Source of the DNA: Pomphorhynchus laevis
Lineage: Eukaryota; Acanthocephala; Palaeacanthocephala; Echinorhynchida; Pomphorhynchidae
Reading direction: 5' to 3'
Length of the DNA: 64,000 bases
Assembly: GCA_012934845.2 (NCBI GenBank)
Contig: WNNJ02000794.1
Span: 274,259-338,258, forward strand
The notes below the pieces were generated by a model, which was given only the letters and a program-made list of their open reading frames with translations, did not search any database and was not told the origin of the DNA. Both the position numbers and the translations under genes were made by a program. Below are positions 1 through 12,660 of the stretch, one piece after another (position 1 is the stretch's first letter; each line of letters opens with the position of its first letter).

Positions 1-3000
1 CGCTGTTTTATATTATATATACCGCTGTTTTAAACCGCTAAATTAAATAGAACGAATGCCTTTTATTTATTCAAACTCGTTTCGCTTTCTTAAAGAAAGC
101 TTCGTAAGTTACTACAAATTTGTGCGAAATAATAATTATTTCGAATATAATGTTAATTTTTTAATTGCGAACCATCTCCGAAGATTCAAAAGACTTTATT
201 TAATGTTAGATATGTCGACTGTACTCAACAGTCCTTTTCAATTCTAAGTATTTATGTCAAGACAATTTATAACAGATATTCTGTTATGTTGGATGAACTA
301 CTGTCCGTGATCTCTGCCTGTAGATTTGATCATATGATTGAATATATATAATATAAGGAATTGTTACATATCAATCTACATATACAAAATTATATAAATT
401 GTTCGCAATTCGAATTGATTGTCTCAAGAGTTTGATACAAGCGCATTGTAACTATCTTAGAGATGCAAACTAATAAACGATCCAATATATCGATTTTAAG
501 TCTTTAGAACGAAAGACAACATCATCTGAAAAATTGAGAAATGATATTCTATTAGAAGTGCACTATAATATAATTAATATGAACATGTTAATTAATAACG
601 TGTTCATAAATTATCATAAATAATATGATAATTTGGGTACAAATTAAATATGATAATATGGGCACAATAAATGGGTGTTTGCGTAAACACCCATTCCATA
701 AGCTAGATGAATATTTTCAGAAAGCGTCGTTTTCTCTTTGAAATAGCTTACAATTAAATGTAATAAAGTAAGTTTTACTTACAGTGAATACAAGGTGAGA
801 AAGCAGAAATTGCAATAGTAACGATTCAGTATCTTTTGAATGTAAATCAGAATTTTCCTTTGACATTGATTTAAGATCGACATTAAAGGCTAAAGTAAAA
901 AAGTAAAACTGTCCGTTTATAAAATAAAATATATATATAATATTTATTGTCGATAAACTGAATTGAGTTATTGGGTAAAGTTTTTATCGAATTTTTATTG
1001 ACATTTCAAATCTTAATCGCTTTATTATAATTTGTATTGGCAATTTTGTGTGCAAAAAAATTGAATTTTAAAGTATCAAAGTTTTATAATATGCGCAAGT
1101 ATGACATTTACGCTAGACAATTAAATCAAATAAAATCGCTCATTGTTCTTGGTGCTATATTGAGTTGCGCAATACGGGGACGAAACATTCATGTCATACT
1201 CTGAAGGATGGCATGCACTTGTAACATTTAGTAGACGATCAGTAAAGGTCATCATCCTGATGACGTATAATCTTTATTCTAAAATTTGGTATACTATTAA
1301 TCGGGTCATTTTTTAAAAATTATTAAAAAAATGAAAATAAAACAATTTAAATTACAAAATTACAAATTATCGAATGTGAATTTAATCGAAGAACGCAGGT
1401 TTATTCAAGTCAATTGGAATGTAAAACCAAACAGTTGAAAAACATACACTTTTTAGGTATTTTATGAGACGAAAAAGACTATTTTTACTTTTATTAGACG
1501 AAACATTGATTTTATGATTCTATTGAATCCATCTACTTGTACACAAACAAAATTTAATTCTTGATTTAATGTATACATCATTTATTCTGTGGTTTAATCA
1601 AATGAGATGAAACTTGATTTTATCGCTTAACTTGCATATTTGAAAATGCTTACAAAAAGTTAAATTATAACTCAATATCATATTAATTGAACAAATTAAT
1701 ATAAAAATTGACAAATTATAAAATATCAATACATAGAAATTTAAAAAGCAAAGCTAAATGAGGTGAAGTGATATCAATTACAGAAAAAGGCATATATCTA
1801 CGAAACAGAAACATAAAATATACGTACTTATATTGCTTTCATTTTTAACATCAGCTGTATATTTTATCTTAAAAATAAAAAATAAAAACGTAATTTAAGA
1901 AATAAAATCTTAAGATATATACTACGATCAATAAAGATTAATACATTAATATGAGAAATGATTAATTAAATGATTATTTTAGCCAAACTATTTAAGTAAG
2001 TATACGAATTTGTATATTAAATATTAATTTAATATTAATAATATTAAATATTATTGTAAATGTTATAATGATTTAGTATTAAAATATTAAATATTTATTA
2101 TAGTATTAAATAATTAATAATATAAGGCTATTAATTAATTTGATTATTTGTGAATTAACTATTTGTAAATTAATTATTTGTAATCAATATTTAAGATTAA
2201 ATTTTATCTATTTTCACGTATTATAAAATTTATTAGTTAAAATACATTCGTTAGAAATATATATATAAATTTAAAACAAATAAAGTTATTTATTTTTTAT
2301 CGATAATTACAAAATAAATGATAACAAATTTAATTAAAACGCAAATGAATCGGTTTTTATTTTATTAAATAAGAAAAATTCAATAAGTAAATACTATTTA
2401 TTCTTTATCTAGATTTAATTAAATTTAAATGTTTCTGCATTTTTATAAGTTATTTACTTTTAATTTGAAAATTGTTTTCGACTTTTTGCTTCATCTTTTA
2501 GTTTTGCATTACGCTGCACGAGGATGAGTACGAAAATCAATCAAGTAGTTGTATGAACTGCTATGAAAGAGCTATAATACTGTGCAATTAAGTATTGAAC
2601 TTTACAAAAAGCCTTTTAATCATTCGTGATGACAGTTAGTCATCATGAAAAATTGAATAAAATATTTCTGTTATTATTGACTTATCATAATATTATTGAG
2701 TTTTCAAACAACAACAGAAATTGTTTTATTTATTGAAAAATCACTGGACTTTGCTTACAACGAATTGCGTGAAGACAATGAAATTTTAATGATATTATAA
2801 TAAAAAACCAATTATCTTTTAAATTATACCTTTAAATTATTTTTCATTTGTATAAATAAACCTTTTAAATTATTTTAATTAAATTTTATAAATTATTCTA
2901 ATGTTGCATGTTCATAAATTTATCTTTCAAATTATTTTTACTGTAATTAATCTTGCATTTTGTAGATAATTGCATCATTTATATCTTGCAAAATGGAACT

Positions 3001-3590
3001 GCTTCCATTGGCCTTTCTCCCAACGAATGACGGGGAGACAACGTAATGCTGTCAAAATGGAAAAAAACAATAATCGACAATTATCTTTAAATTTTTAATT
3101 ATAAGAAATATAAAATATTGAGAGATAAAAATCTCGAAAGATTTCTGAGAAATAATATTCACATTCTAGAAAATAATATAAATCTAGTACCAAAATATTG
3201 AACAAATTACTTGCTAGGAATGCAAATTAAGTTTAACGTTATATGCCAAACCCTGCTGGTTTCTTTCGTATCATTAAGTTTGAAAAATTGTATACAATAC
3301 AGAAATCAAATGTTTTCGTAATTTGAATACTCGAATGATAATTTATTCTAATAATTTATTGTATATGTTTAAATATATACAGTAAAGCGGTATATACATT
3401 TATTCTGTTTTGTTGATTCCTGGCCGAAATTAAAAGAGGTAACAAACATTTATTTTATAACAGATATTTATGCTTTTTGTTGCAATCTTGTAATAATTTT
3501 AAAATTAATGATAATTAAAGATTCTTATTCACGCATATAATTTATGAAGAATAACTAAATATTTTATAAGATATAAGAAATCTATATTTG
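1..3590. other. A+T-rich intergenic sequence, no gene seen
   Basis: I find no coding exon, RNA gene or recognisable transposon here. The sequence is low in complexity, with runs of AT and short ORFs that look like chance. The ORF near the left edge has no recognisable motif. Confidence 0.6.
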
Positions 3591-3596
3591 AATAAC

Positions 3597-5037
3597 AAAT
3601 ATATATTTTTATTATATATATTAGATATCTGTTTATCCTTTTATTAGATATAAAAAATATTTAGATAATTTTTACATTTATAATGTAATAATATACAAAT
3701 TATAAATATATAATATGCACATTTTTATTTTTAAATATTTTTAATATTTGTATACAATACACAAGATATATTTTAGTTATTTATATTATAAAATCACTGT
3801 GAGATGCGTTAAGTATTTGAGAAACAATATATTGAAGTATCGTGATTAAAGACAACGTTATTCAATTAGGTTTTGGATCCTTGTAAATAATCAAACTGAT
3901 CGTAAATTGTATCAGTACAGACTCAAGTATGATATTATAAATAAAATTTAACAATTGCGTGATAATATTTGATTTATGGTTCAATTAACTAGTTTTTCTT
4001 GTGAAACTATAAAAGATTATTAAGAATTCTATATAATTGCATATAATCTATAAAGGATAACTTAATATTTTATGAGATATGAAATAAATATAATAATATT
4101 ATGTATAAAAGATTATTATTAACATTATTAAAAATATTAATTTAAATAGTATAAAGTATAACATTATATGCTCTAATAAATATAGGATATATACATTAAA
4201 TTACTGTTTATATTACACACTTGTTGTAAGATATTCTTATTATGTCTTTTGTGAAAAAGATATCTTAACTCGCAAGTGTTTTAAAAATTTAATATATTTG
4301 CAAATCTTAAAATAATCTATAAAATAATGAAAATGTTAATTTACAGAGTATAATATATATATTTTTATTATATATATTAGATATCTGTTTATCCTTTTAT
4401 TAGATATAAAAAATATATAGATAATTTTTACATTTATAATGTGATAATATACAAATATTAAATATATAATATGCACATTTTTATATATTTAAATATTTTT
4501 AATATTTTTATACAATACATAAAATATATTTTATTGTGAGATGCGTTAAGCATTTGAGAAACAATATATTGAAGTATCGTGATTAAAGACAATGTTATTC
4601 AATTAGGTTTTGGATCCTTGTAATTGATCAAACTTGTCGTAAATTGTATCAGTACAGACTCAAGTAAGATATTATATAAAATTCAACAATCACGTGATAA
4701 TATTTGATTTATGGTTCAATTAACTGGTTTTTCTTGTGAAACTATTAAAGATTATTAAGGATTCTTATACACGCATATAATCTATAAAGGATAACTTAAT
4801 ATTTTATGAGAAACAACAAAATTATAAAATAATAATATTTACAATATTAATTCTATAAAATATAAATTATAATATTGTAAATATAACATTTAAATTTAAT
4901 TATTTTATATATTGCACCCTTGTTAGAAGATATTTTTATTATGTCTTTTGTCGAACAAATATCTTAACTTGCAAATATTTCGAAAGATAAAATATATTAA
5001 AAATAATCTATAATTTTGACATAATAATCTATAATTA
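3597..5037. repeat. Tandem duplication, ~740-bp unit, two copies
   Basis: Two head-to-tail copies of an A+T-rich unit lie at about 3597-4330 and 4345-5037. Landmarks recur in the same order: the run containing GATGCGTTAAG at about 3803 and 4541, GTTTTGGATCCTTGTAA at about 3870 and 4607, TTATGGTTCAATTAACT at about 3974 and 4711, and TTATTATGTCTTTTGT at about 4236 and 4937. The copies differ by scattered substitutions and small indels, so the duplication is not very recent. It ends next to the left arm of the large palindrome. Confidence 0.75.
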
Positions 5038-5078
5038 CAGACAATATAAGAAATTATGGATCATTAATAACAGATATC

Positions 5079-7137
5079 AATAACAGATATATTGTACATA
5101 CAGTATTTTTATCATTTATAGTTACTGCAAAAATTTTAAAATGTTAACAAATTTCAGACTTTGTGCTAGAAGGCTGTAGGTGAGATAGGTAGCCACAAAA
5201 ACGCAACAAAGAATGTAAGCAGACAATATAAGAAATTATGGATCATTTTATGATCCATAATCACTTTAATAATCTATAATTTTGTTAGTGATTTTCGTTA
5301 GTGATAATGAAAATTGATAAATATCCAGGAACAATCAGGTATAGTTTAACGACTACAAAAATTATTTTGATATTTCGTATCTACTACCGGTATCTTCAGT
5401 AAAAAATTACCATACGAAACGTAATTAGTTTTAAATTTAAATTATAAATTTTATGGTTATATAAATATAAAATTGTGATAGATAGAATCAATAAATACCT
5501 AAAGCGGTATTAGTACCTTAAGTACCTAAACTGGTACCAATATCTAAAGCGGTACTTATGACCTCTAATCCTTATTCTGAGAAATCGTCTGCTATTTATT
5601 AGTCAATTCATAAAAATTGACTTATTAAATTTAAATAATAAATTTTATGGTTATATAAACATTAATCTGCAGCATCAGTATCGATATCCATTATACTTGG
5701 CCTGAGGAATTTATCCATACAATTGCTTATTAAATTGTGATAGATAGAATCAATAAACCGATATGAGGTTTAAATAAGCAATCTAAAACATCATTACAAA
5801 ATAACTGTCAAGTCAATATAATACTATAACATTTGCAGATTTATGAAAATCAATAGTATAAATAGCAGTGTAGTACAATATCAGGCAATTCGGATTTTCC
5901 AAAATTTACAAAAACGTGCACTATAAGATTATGAATAGAATATGAATAAACATGCATATTTTTTCAATCTAGTTTTATAGAAACTTTATAACTATTAGTT
6001 CATAAATACCTAAAGCGGTACTTATGACTTCAAATCCTTATTATGAGAAATCGTCTGCTATTTATTACTTAATTCATAAAAATTGAATTATATAAAATTT
6101 AAATAATAATTTTATGGTTATATAAATATTAATTGTATAACATCTTATATAATTATTAAATATTTATTATTTATCTTTATTTTTAATTTATAAAATACGT
6201 AGCCCAAGTTATGTGACCTGATTCTAAGACGAGTAATTAGTTTTATTTTTATTGTGATACATCGTATATTAGTTGTTATTTAAAAATATATCCATCCTGA
6301 TCTGGAATGTGGTTTCATTCGCACAGAAAATAAGGAATTTAACACTAACACAAAACTTTATCCATTTTTAATCCGAATAAATTATAAAAATGTCGTGAAT
6401 CCTACAATGAAGGCAAATGAAGATAAATGAAGGCAAATTCCAAATAATAACTATAAATAAATAAAGATTTTCTTAATAACAAATCATACATGGTGAAAGA
6501 ATAAATAAATGTCAGGTCAGTTACAAGAAAAACAAAAGAAATCAACAAGACAGCATGTGTAAGTCTTCTACCATGTTCACGACATCAAATCCAGGGGATC
6601 TGAGCCGCCCACTTCAACCGATCCAACACGCCACCTTTCGACTGAACCACCCAGGGTCTTTCACCCCCTCCCCGAAGAATCCAATCGACGCGGACTATGC
6701 TGGGTAAACGAGAGACGAGGAGCTTAAGAAACCTTAGCCTTTGTTAACACAAAACGTTATCCATTTTTAAACCGAATAAATTATAAAAATGTCGTGAATC
6801 CAAATAAATTATAAAAATGACTAAAATACGGATGAATCTATAGAAAAAATACAGAAAATGTGTGCTGTTTTAAGTTATTATTATAATTCATTTCAAGAAT
6901 ACAAACAGCTCAGACACACAAGTTCAGTTCAAGAGTCCAGTTCCAGAGTTCAAAAATCTTGATGGACAAGATTAATATTATTATTAATATTAATATTACT
7001 AAACGAAATATGATAAGACGGCCAAGAAAATATGTCGATCGATCTACCGTTGCAGACAATTTGGCTATCATGAAAAGTTGAAAGAACGTCGTCTAGTTGA
7101 ATTTATTTCTGAATGTCGCAAACGCGGATTAAACTAT
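5079..7137 (+). repeat. Left arm of a ~13-kb imperfect palindrome
   Basis: The reverse complement of this segment recurs at 18382 down to about 13503, interrupted there by an RTE LINE. The outer ends meet at 5079-5084 and 18377-18382. The arms are nearly identical over the stretches I compared, for example 5880-6130 against 17600-17340. The arm contains Penelope-like end motifs near 6195, a 3' LINE fragment at about 6440-6745, and at its inner end the start of a CR1-like ORF1 (SAP domain). It could be an inverted segmental duplication or a foldback-type unit; I see no target-site duplication at its outer ends. Confidence 0.8.
6440..6745 (-). mobile_element. 3' fragment of APE-type LINE (family A), inside the left arm
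   Basis: The minus strand encodes the C-terminal signature DPGWFSRK..ACWIG that is also present at 57640-57790, 52785-52915 and in the right arm. The 3' tail follows as an AATAAATAAAG-type end near 6460 (opposite strand). The fragment is 5'-truncated. Because it sits in both arms in mirror orientation, it inserted before the palindrome formed. Confidence 0.75.
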
Positions 7138-7521
7138 ACCGGTCCCAAAGCTGAACTTATAAATCGATTAAGTAATTATATTTTACTTTCAACCAATACA
7201 AACCGAAAGAACGTTACTGATTCTACATCTTATATAAACTGTTCAAATACGATATGTCAATCAACTCCACATTATAAAATATTAATCAATTGCGATAATA
7301 AAAACTGTCCCGTTCTGACTCAGATGTATCTTAAAGAGGATCTTGCATTGATTCTTTACAATGTATATGTCATATTTGCCTATGTCAGGCTATGCGATCT
7401 ATTCAAGAAGTACTAAAATCACAGAACAATACACATATAGATACGCCAAGTTGTTCTATTATTGAGAACTCAGTAAACTTTAAAAACCAATCACGATCTT
7501 CAATCGATGTATTAGATAATG

Positions 7522-7523
<2 letters not shown>
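7030..7523 (+). pseudogene. LINE copy A ORF1, N-terminal part: SAP-like domain and Cys-rich segment
   Basis: The reading frame around 7060-7200 gives FGYHEKLKERRLVEF followed by SECRKRGLNYTGPKAELINR, a good match to the helix-extended-loop-helix of SAP domains, which bind DNA in other proteins. The open part runs to 7416. A shift of frame near 7340 continues into a Cys-rich stretch (CICHICLC) that looks like the original protein. No convincing start codon is visible, so the true N-terminus is unclear. The first part of this ORF is also present, inverted, at 13561-13503. As part of ORF1 it probably helped bind element RNA or DNA; that role is inference. Confidence 0.55.
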
Positions 7524-7558
<35 letters not shown>

Positions 7559-8121
7559 GTGTATGGAATTGGATATCATGAAGGAAGGATTCTGTAGCTG
7601 GTTTTCAATGCGAAAGTCACCTCGTGTGACCTAGCAACTATTCGTTACATAAATAAGAATCCATCAAAGGATCACCAGTCCCGATTCCAATCGATCTTCA
7701 TGATCTCAAACGGTAAAATCTATAATAAGCATGCCAGAGAAGCATCTCGGACAATGCAGTTTCTGGATATCATGATGGAAGGTTTCATATACTGTGTGAA
7801 ATCTGGTAATCCTGGATTCGTAGCCTAGCAGTCAAGAGCGCAAGCCAAGTAGGGAGAGCGACAGCTCGAATCTCGGATAAGTCAAATTTCAAAAGGCGAA
7901 GAGTTGGTAGTCAGCCTTCTGACGAGCCCGGGCTACCAACATGTGGCAAAAAGCGGGCGAAACGAAAACGGTTGTGGCAATGGCGCCGTTAGTAGTCAGG
8001 GTGTATGGAATTGGATATCATGAAGGAAGGATTCTGTAGCTGGTTTTCAATGCGAAAGTCACCTCGTGTGACCTAGCAACTATTCGTTATATATATAAGA
8101 AGCTCGATTTGAACTCTTACT

Positions 8122-8211
<90 letters not shown>
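7524..8211 (+). mobile_element. tRNA-derived SINE (family 1) with partial duplication and (TA)n tail
   Basis: The head at about 7818-7880 has a box A-like TAGCCTAGCAGTC and a box B-like AGCTCGAATCTC, as expected for an RNA polymerase III promoter derived from a tRNA. The body contains the inverted pair GTTGGTAGTCAGCC / GGGCTACCAAC (about 7902-7942). The 3' segment beginning GGGTGTATGGAATTGG occurs twice, at 7557 and 7998, with an unrelated link between. (TA)n runs flank the insert at 7524-7556 and about 8125-8211. It interrupts ORF1 of the CR1-like LINE. A second full-length relative, in rearranged form, is at 51855-52146 on the minus strand. Confidence 0.7.
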
Positions 8212-8214
<3 letters not shown>

Positions 8215-8235
8215 GTGACATGGTGACTGAAAGTC

Positions 8236-8981
8236 GTGAATCGAAGTTCAGTCTATCAAGCGACACTATTTAGTATATATATTCCCATAGAACTCAGGAA
8301 AGATAATTTAGTAAGCATTACGGAGCCAACAAACTCCGAATTAGATTTACATGTCAAATTGGCTTCAAAGACTCCTTATATCGCTAGATCCTCGAAACTT
8401 GATGGTAGGAGATCACATGTCGTAAGAACGTTTATAAATTCATCTAGAAGATTGTCGTATCGCGACAAGACTAAATCGCCGAACGCATCATCAACTAACA
8501 ATATTCACCAATCAGCAGATTCACCACTGTTGCCAATGTGTGATTCTATTGATCGAACTGCAAGCAAACCGCATCGTTTTCTTTCAAGGACACGTTGCGT
8601 CATGATAAGGGGATTACATGAATCTACATACAAAAACATCGAAGTAAGGATAAGTCATGATATTGAATCTGTTAGGAAACTCATAATGTATTTTTTGAAC
8701 CAAGTGAGCAATGCATACACGAAAAAATCGTAATTAACGCGGTAATTAGAATGAAGCGAGGAAATACGCAAATATCACAGAATGATAAACCTAGGCTCAT
8801 AAAGGTAATATTCGAAGATAAACTGCATGCTGAAGCAACTCTTCGTCGACGCGGGAAACTAAAAAAGACAAAAATTGCCCTGTTTCCTGATAGATCCTAT
8901 GACGATCGTAAAAAATTACGGAAAGCTAGGCAAGAATTAATCGAAAGAACGAGCATGGGTGAAGAACACTTAGAAATTTAG
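8236..8981 (+). pseudogene. LINE copy A ORF1, C-terminal part
   Basis: Two open stretches (8236-8733 and 8751-8981) carry the conserved C-terminal half of CR1-type ORF1 proteins: a segment starting RCVMIRGLHEST, then KPRLIKVIFEDK and the charged KKLRKARQELIERTSMGEE ending in EHLEI. The same layout is at 38016-38564 in LINE copy B (RPRLLKAILTD ... KHLREAKQCLKSRIEAGES). A stop and a frame change separate the two stretches. These proteins are thought to bind the element RNA. Confidence 0.65.
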
Positions 8982-9004
8982 GATTTTCGGGTGGTCAAGG
9001 CGCG

Positions 9005-11330
9005 ATGCAGAGTTCGTTAGAAAAGAGTTTACCTTGTAAGCTCATGACGAATAAAACGTGCATACGCCTTGTTACACAGCAAAATGATCATACCTTTTCT
9101 TATCCCACTATTTTTCTGACAAATTCACAGAGCCTTCCTAATAAGATAGATCATTTATCTATAATGTGCAGTGTTTATTCTCTTGATATTCTATTAGTGA
9201 CAGAAACGTGGTTTAACAACGTGACTTCGCAAGGATGTAATATTCCCGGATTTCTAAAGCCTTTATCGGCTCACAGAAGCAACCGTAGAGGTGGCGAGGT
9301 ATGTGCTTACGTTAGAAATAGTGTAAATGTGTTAATCACTGAGATTAGCTCATGCATTGGAGACCATATAGAATACTTAGTCTTAAACTTATGTAAAACT
9401 ATAAAAACAAGAAGCTTTCAGCTACTTGTAGTAATTCTATACCATCCTCCATCTGCCGATAAATCACAAGCTTTTAAAAAACTTTCAACGTTATTTAACG
9501 AACTTTTATCAAACCACATATACGTTTTAATCGCGGGGGATTTTAATCAGCTAGATTTCAATGCTTATGCACATCAATTAGGTTTTATCAAACTTGTAGA
9601 CTTTTCAACCCGCGGAAAATCTACACTTGACAAAATTTATCTGAATACCGATGCTTACGGATTTGGTTGTATTAAGTGTGCGCCTGTATCATCATCTGAC
9701 CATTTGCCTGTAATTCTCAAACCTATAAACTCAGTAAAGCGTACAGTTTTATCTCGTCGTGTAGTTCAGGATCGCCGTGAACATCATCTTATTAAACTAC
9801 GTACTGAATTACATAAATGGTTCTCTCACCCAAAAAACTGTAAAGTTATTTCTCTTGATGCAATAACATCGACAATATGTGACATTGTCGAAAATTGCAT
9901 ACCTGCAAAGACGATAACTCTTACAAATAGATACTCATTGGATGTCTCATGTTCTGAAAGAGCTTCACTTGCGCCATGATGATGCATATAAACATAAAAA
10001 TCACCATTACTTTAATGAACTAAATAGGAAGCTTTCATTAAAATTACAAAAGCGCGTCAATCTTTCGTTTTAAAACAATTAAGCAATACATCTTCGAAGT
10101 TATTTTGGAAAAATGTGAAAGCATTACGTGGTCATGTTTCTCAATCCAACCTTGTTACTTCGGACAGTAATAATCTCTCTGATACACTCGACAGAATAAA
10201 CGTATCTCTTACTAACAATTATGAATGCAAAAGAAGTATCGAGCATATTATACCTATCAATGTAATTAACTCCACCGACGAGTGTCTCGTAACTTCCGAA
10301 GAAGTACTCAAGGATATAAATAGTTTAGCAACAAACAAAGCCAACGGTCCGGATATACCAGTGTGGATTGTAAAATATCTTGGTGATATCTTATCGCAAC
10401 ATTTATCAGTAGCATTTACACAGATCTTTCAAACAGGAATAGTACACGATTGCCTCAAATGCACAAACGTTGTTTTAATTCCTAAACAGTCAAACGCAGT
10501 AACATCAGAATGTTTCCGTCTAATATCATTACTACTGGATTTTGCAAAACTAATTGAATAGGCTTTTCGCTGTCGAATTTATTCAATATATCTAAATCGC
10601 TTAGATATCAACCAACACGCTTTTCGCCAATAAGACAATACAATGAATGCACTTATGAGAATAAATCAGTTCGCAATCAATAATCTTGATTTACGATCCC
10701 AACCTATAGTACAATCACTTCAAATTGATTTGAGAAAGCATTCGACACAATTGACCATTGTGTCTTATTGAATAAATTGGAGTCATTAAATTTCTCTAAA
10801 TAGCAACTAAAGTTCATTTAATCTTACGTGTCTGGTATAAGCCAAAGGATTGTACACAAAAACACGTTCTCTAAGTAATGTTTTTCAAATATTGGCTTAC
10901 CTCAAGGGAGCTTAATCTCTCCCCTACTATTCAAGCTTTTTGTACAGGATTACGACGTATCTCTAGATCATTCAATATGCGTAAAATATGAAGATGACAT
11001 CACTATTCTAAATTCCGCACCAAGTGTACATATATCAAATCGCTCGCTTAAATTCGAAATTGATGAACTTCTTAAATGGTGATCAAAAAATAGTCTGCAA
11101 ATAAATAGCACGAAGTCTAAAATAGTACATTTCTGCTTAAAAGATCATTCTCAAAACAACTTATTGATTTTGGATTTGAAAGGGTGAACAGCTTAAAGAT
11201 CCTAGGAATGAGATTTAGTGACAATCTGTCATGACACTTACATATATATGATTTGATACGTATTAGCGCACCCCGACTATATTTTCTGCGCAAACTTAAA
11301 CTACAGTAGACGGTATAAAGTGCGAGGTCA
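9005..11330 (+). pseudogene. LINE copy A ORF2: APE endonuclease and reverse transcriptase (broken)
   Basis: The endonuclease part (9005-9979) shows TNSQSLPNKID, LLVTETWFN, the GDFNQLD motif near 9536 and SSSDHLPVIL near 9690, so the main catalytic motifs of an APE-type nuclease are visible. The RT part is open only at 10115-10561 (ending FRLISLLLDFAKLIE). Further RT motifs lie in shifted frames: a B-motif region near 10895-10940 and KYEDDITIL near 10985. Several stops and frame changes make it inactive. The minus-strand ORF at 11117-11446 is a shadow of the 3' end. Confidence 0.7.
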
Positions 11331-11449
11331 TAGTGTTTCTTATTGTTACCATTGCCTCGGAGTAGCCAAGAAATAGTTGTGTCCAGATTGTCTATCTCTC
11401 CTACCTGCATCACGCTATGGACCAATGATCTCCTCGTGCGCAGCATTGC

Positions 11450-12660
11450 ATTTTAGACCGAAGCCAACCATACGGAATTGGAGTGCCATCTTTGATTTGG
11501 TAGCTTCGTGAAGTTGACACGCGCATATTTTCTAGAAAATACTGTCAATTTGTCTGTCAATTACTGACAAAACGTTTTTGTCATCATTGGATCATTGAGA
11601 GGAGGAGGTGGTTTATCCTGGACGAGGAAGCGTAGTGTCGGAGTATGAGGTATTCAACTCGATGGTCTGGCAGATTGTCAACTGCATCGATTGTATGGAC
11701 TAGCGATGGAAGAACTTCATTAGTCAGGTGGTTCTCTATGAAGAACTTATCACTGATGGGTATGACTAGCAAGTACATGTTCTTGTGCTTTAAAACTGCC
11801 TCGGATAGTAGGGCCAGGCAAGCGTTTACAGCTTCCGGCTAGCCGAAAACCTCAGTATTTCGCAATTTAGCTTGAACTCCATTAATTTGAAGCTCGCATT
11901 TCGCCAGCCGATTGAGCATGAGATTGACGATGGCGCGCTGCTGAATATGTCGTCGTCCATGTACCACATGTTGAGGTTTATTCCAGAGTATGATATACAT
12001 GTTCAATGGTACGTTTAATTGCCAACGAGTATAAAACCGCTCCAATGGATTATCCTGTTGAATTCCTTCACATGACTTCCGAGAGACGAGTTAGCCAAAG
12101 TTCACCGTGGTTTTACTTTACTAAAGTAAAACCACGGTGAGAGCTCTGGGATCTTCTCTCGAATATCCCCTCGTAAGTGTGCTCTGGATACTGAGTTAAA
12201 AGCGTTCAATATGTCCATTTTCACTCAGGTTCAGTTGTCGTTGGCGGTAGCTTGTAGAGTTTTCTAACGCTGTGAATGTTATTTTCCTGTTTGACTTGGC
12301 TGACACAAGCGAATTCTGACTTTCTGTTCGGTTGACGATTAGCATTTTTGCATGGCGTTACTGGCATTGATACTTTTAAACAAGCAGATTATTGTGTTGG
12401 CTTGCGAAGCGTTTTTAGAATTAAAGATATATGCACTTCGAACAGAGAGTGCTGAAAGTTTCGCCGACTGCTATTAGTCTTATATACCCATCTTTTTTTG
12501 GCAGTGCGATCAAGTTCGCGGCGGCGATATAAGGCGCCACTTTAGAGGGTTCTTGGCTTGAAATGAGGAGGATGACAAGATGCTTTTAATTCTCAACGAA
12601 CAAGCCGCCTATATTGGAAAGTAACACATCCTAGAAATGTTGCGGTAATGTTATATTGGC
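11450..12660 (-). pseudogene. Decayed reverse-transcriptase remnant
   Basis: Read on the minus strand this stretch holds RT fragments: KMDILNAFNSVSRA (motif A) at about 12225-12185, and NLNMWYMDDDIF (motif C, YMDD) at about 11983-11945. The following segment VDNLPDHRVEYLILRHYASS at about 11680-11620 resembles the post-RT region of the Cys-rich LINE group at 41.7 kb. Many stops and frame changes separate the pieces. I cannot assign a clade with certainty. Confidence 0.5.
12102..12140. repeat. Perfect palindrome, 19-bp arms, 1-nt centre
   Basis: 12102-12120 (TCACCGTGGTTTTACTTTA) is the exact reverse complement of 12122-12140, with one C between. It lies inside the minus-strand RT remnant, so it is probably a small inverted duplication that arose after the RT decayed rather than a functional site. 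Confidence 0.9.

Larger units (their letters stand above)
7028..11330 (+). mobile_element. Degraded CR1-like LINE (copy A) with SAP-domain ORF1
   Basis: A non-LTR retrotransposon in sense orientation. In order it has an ORF1 starting with a SAP-like domain (about 7060-7200), a SINE insertion (7524-8211), the rest of ORF1 (8236-8981), an APE endonuclease (9005-9979) and a reverse transcriptase (about 10115-11330). The RT is heavily decayed, but motif C survives as KYEDD near 10985. A second member of the same broad group is at 37.3-41.5 kb. I call it CR1-like from the ORF1 type and the endonuclease layout. Confidence 0.75.

Noticed and set aside
1250-1275. Short TCATCATCCTGATGA mirror as a regulatory site
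   Set aside because: A short imperfect palindrome in A+T-rich sequence with no gene nearby; probably chance.
11117-11446. 109-residue minus-strand ORF
   Set aside because: It is antisense to the end of the CR1-like RT, whose plus-strand frame shows RT C-terminal features.
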